Position numbers and translations under genes: made by a program. Positions 5,929 to 7,847 of a stretch of 7,847 nucleotides of DNA are shown piece by piece. Positions within the stretch are counted from its first letter, which is position 1. Every line of letters starts with the position of its first letter. Source of the stretch: an uncultured Chitinophagaceae bacterium (GTDB lineage Bacteria; Bacteroidota; Bacteroidia; Chitinophagales; Chitinophagaceae); contig CAMPGG010000155.1 of NCBI GenBank assembly GCA_946885335.1, forward strand, positions 1-7,847, given 5' to 3'. The notes beneath the pieces were generated by a model. It saw only the letters and a list, made by a program, of their open reading frames with translations, was not told the DNA's origin and made no database searches.

Positions 5929-6702
5929 ATGACACAACAACTAACAAGAGAAAGAAATAAACTGCTTGTATCCATTGAGAAAGTTTTGGAAGGGCCAATG
6001 ATCCTGCTTGGTTTTGTTTGGTTGATCTTATTGATTATAGAATTGATCTGGGGACTTAAGCAAACATTATTATATGCAAGCATTACTATCTGGATCATAT
6101 TCATTATTGATTTTATTATCAAATTTATATTAGCACCAAACAAAATAGTATTTCTCAAAAAAAACTGGCTTACCGCCGTTTCGCTGTTGATACCTGCATT
6201 AAGAGTTTTTCGCATTTTCCGTTTTGTCAGGCTTCTGAGAGGTTTAAGAGGCATTCGTCTTGTTCGAATTGTTTCAACGCTGAACAGGAGTATGAAAAGT
6301 TTGGGTGCCACGATGAAAAGAAGAGCTTTCGGTTATGTAACACTGTTAGCGCTAGTAGTAACATTTGCAGGAGCTGCAGGTATGTATGCCATTGAAAATC
6401 CTAACCCTGGTTTTGAAAATTACGGTATGGCATTATGGTGGACAGCCATGCGGATCATCACTGCCGGAAGTGATTACTGGCCAATTACACCGGAAGGCCG
6501 TAGCCTGGCCTTTTTGCTGGCATTATTTGGTTTTGGCATATTTGGTTATGTAACGGCTACCCTTGCATCTTTTTTCATTGGTCGCGATGCGGAAGAAAAA
6601 GATGCGCCCATTGCCAGTGAACATTCTTTAAAAGAACTAAAAGCAGAAATTAAAATGCTGACCAGGGCAATACAAGAAATGAAATCTAACCAGCATCCTT
6701 AG
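5929..6702 (+). CDS. Voltage-gated-like ion channel subunit (ion transport family)
   Basis: This 257-residue inner-membrane protein follows the six-segment voltage-gated channel plan and would work as a tetramer. S1 is about 23-44. S2 is about 47-69 with the acid/base pair D61 and K65. A short S3 (about 80-90) leads into an S4 with arginines at 92, 95, 98, 101, 104, 107, 110 and 113. S5 is about 133-153, the pore helix and filter about 164-185, and S6 about 192-217. The filter region reads R-I-I-T178-A-G180-S-D182-Y-W-P rather than the potassium signature T-V-G-Y-G, so ion selectivity cannot be assigned. The C-terminus (about 234-251) is a short coiled coil with L234, L237, I241, L244, I248 and M251 in a/d spacing, which would help tetramer assembly. 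The start is the ATG at 5929. The gene diverges from the lipoprotein gene and meets the next gene stop to stop. Confidence 0.88.
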   Translation: MTQQLTRERNKLLVSIEKVLEGPMILLGFVWLILLIIELIWGLKQTLLYASITIWIIFIIDFIIKFILAPNKIVFLKKNWLTAVSLLIPALRVFRIFRFVRLLRGLRGIRLVRIVSTLNRSMKSLGATMKRRAFGYVTLLALVVTFAGAAGMYAIENPNPGFENYGMALWWTAMRIITAGSDYWPITPEGRSLAFLLALFGFGIFGYVTATLASFFIGRDAEEKDAPIASEHSLKELKAEIKMLTRAIQEMKSNQHP

Positions 6703-7739
6703 CTGCTTTCTGTTTGCTGGTTGTTTACATACAATTCTTTTACCAACACAATTAAAATGACCATTAATGGTGTGGCTAACACCAAACCCCAGCCGCCGGT
6801 CAATGGCGCCATCAGGAGTTGCGCAATAATGATTAGTGCCGGGGGAATATTGACCAGTTTTTGCTGAATCATCGGTGTGATGAAATTGCTTTCTGTCACC
6901 TGTACCAGAATATAAATTCCCGCAACAATAGCAGCCGTACCAGGTCCCTGCATTAATGCAACTAAAACTGCAGGAATCATGGCGATTATGGGTCCGAAAT
7001 TAGGAATGAAGTTTAACAGGCCTGCAATGATAGCCAATGCTAACCACATAGGAACACCAAGTATTAACAGCCCGATGGAGGTTAATACAAATACGACAAA
7101 CATAGCGAAGAGTTGACCCTTTAACCATTTTTGAAGATTTTCACCAACTTTCGACCACACATCTTTTGCTTTCTTTTGCCCTCCTTTGGGAACCAGTTGA
7201 ATAATTCCGTCCCGGTATAATTTAGGTGATGCTGTAAAAAATATTCCAAGAAAAAGAATTACATATAAATCGCCAAACACACCAAACGTAGATTGAAAAA
7301 CACGTCCGGCTAATGATTGCGCTTTCTGCATAGATTCAGGTGAAGACGCTTTTTCTACAATTTTTTGTCCAAACGGACTTTTCATCAACTGTGCTTTTGC
7401 ATTTTCTATTGTACTGGGAAGTGTATCAGAAAGTTCAGCAATTTGTGTTTGTAGTTTTGCACCGATCAGCCAAAAAACAGTAATGATCAATAAGAATGTT
7501 CCGGCAATGGATATGGCTAAACTGATTCCAGGTTTCCAACCGGTTTTTCTTTGTATGAGTGAACTTAATCCCCTGAAGTAAACTGCTATTAATGATCCGG
7601 CCAGCAATAATAGAAAAACATTAAAAGTGGCTTTAACCAATAATAATATAACAACAATCAATGCGAATATGGAGCCGGTTATCCAAACTTTTTTTACAAA
7701 ACCTGGTTCATTTGTATTCTTCATTTCGTTTGCTGCCAT
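6699..7739 (-). CDS. AI-2E family (PerM/YdiK-type) transporter-like membrane protein
   Basis: This 346-residue polytopic protein has the length and layout of the AI-2E (UPF0118) family. There are three N-terminal membrane segments (about 19-37, 40-56, 72-93), a soluble amphipathic region (about 95-150), one segment near 155-170, and a block of C-terminal segments (about 208-228, 232-262, 268-288, 300-335). Family hallmarks are the L242-N-F-I-P-N-F-G-P250 stretch leading into a membrane segment and E283-x-x-x-I-T-P-M-I near 283-291, followed by L-x-x-I-P-P-A-L. Members have been linked to autoinducer-2 export in E. coli and to Na+/H+ antiport in other bacteria; neither can be claimed here, and the Bacteroidota branch is mostly untested. 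The start is the ATG at 7739, with an in-frame ATG at 7724 as an alternative. Its stop overlaps that of the channel gene (TTAG), leaving no room for a terminator between them. Confidence 0.9.
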   Translation of the reverse strand: MAANEMKNTNEPGFVKKVWITGSIFALIVVILLLVKATFNVFLLLLAGSLIAVYFRGLSSLIQRKTGWKPGISLAISIAGTFLLIITVFWLIGAKLQTQIAELSDTLPSTIENAKAQLMKSPFGQKIVEKASSPESMQKAQSLAGRVFQSTFGVFGDLYVILFLGIFFTASPKLYRDGIIQLVPKGGQKKAKDVWSKVGENLQKWLKGQLFAMFVVFVLTSIGLLILGVPMWLALAIIAGLLNFIPNFGPIIAMIPAVLVALMQGPGTAAIVAGIYILVQVTESNFITPMIQQKLVNIPPALIIIAQLLMAPLTGGWGLVLATPLMVILIVLVKELYVNNQQTESS

Positions 7740-7775
7740 TTAAATTATTTATCCAGTTAAAAATTACCCCTTCAA

Positions 7776-7802
7776 TTCAACTTACGTAAAAAGCAAGTTG
7801 AA
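7776..7802. promoter_or_regulatory. Perfect 8-bp inverted repeat upstream of the AI-2E family gene
   Basis: TTCAACTT and AAGTTGAA are separated by 11 bases, 36 bp before the AI-2E-family start codon. Neither strand continues into a T-run, so it is a poor intrinsic terminator. Its position between the gene and the window edge would suit an operator, but no regulator gene is visible. Confidence 0.3.
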
Positions 7803-7847
7803 AATAAATATGATTTTTATTTTACAATTGTTGTGCCACGGGTTTTG

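Noticed and set aside
5919..6311. 130-codon minus-strand frame opposite the channel gene
   Set aside because: It overlaps the membrane segments and arginine ladder of the channel on the other strand and reads as an antisense shadow.
7803..7847. End of a minus-strand gene or start of a plus-strand gene at the right edge
   Set aside because: Several short frames are open (for example a minus-strand frame ending R-G-T-T-I-V-K), but 45 bases are too few to tell a coding end from chance.
1..7847. Defence island, mobile element, CRISPR array or RNA gene
   Set aside because: No transposase, integrase, nuclease, toxin-antitoxin pair, regularly spaced repeats or tRNA/rRNA-like sequence was seen on either strand.

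Overview
The window looks like chromosomal DNA of a member of Bacteroidota, probably close to Chitinophagaceae. That placement is an inference from the AT-rich composition, the weak or absent Shine-Dalgarno sequences, the many exported proteins and lipoproteins with short lipoboxes, and the protein families present. No rRNA, tRNA, insertion sequence, integrase, phage gene or CRISPR array was seen.

Layout from left to right. A lipoprotein gene (minus strand) runs off the left edge and holds two tandem 110-residue units. It is divergent from a plus-strand pair: a lipoprotein alpha/beta hydrolase (931-1779) and an exported Asp-box beta-propeller protein (1839-2861). Facing that pair is a run of minus-strand genes: an exported peroxiredoxin-like protein (2882-3466), a VOC/glyoxalase-fold protein (3577-3972), and a two-gene unit of an NTF2-like/DUF4440 lipoprotein (5334-5831) and a serine beta-lactamase-fold hydrolase (4090-5337). 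The hydrolase appears to start at a TTG that overlaps the upstream stop codon. Divergent from the unit is a voltage-gated-like ion channel (5929-6702). The channel gene converges on an AI-2E/PerM-family membrane protein gene (6699-7739), and their stop codons overlap. The last ~108 bases hold no gene I can support.

Five of the eight complete genes, and the partial one at the left edge, encode proteins with export signals, two more are integral membrane proteins, and only the VOC protein looks cytoplasmic. The region is therefore mostly envelope functions: surface or periplasmic hydrolases, a thiol protein, a channel and a permease-like protein. The only pair with strong evidence of joint expression is DUF4440 lipoprotein plus serine hydrolase. 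Nothing amounts to a clear new defence or mobile system. The points most worth a second look are the unusual pore signature and very regular arginine ladder of the channel, the gapless tandem repeat of the left-edge lipoprotein, the coupled hydrolase/NTF2 pair, and a shared palindromic leader motif before the two plus-strand genes on the left.
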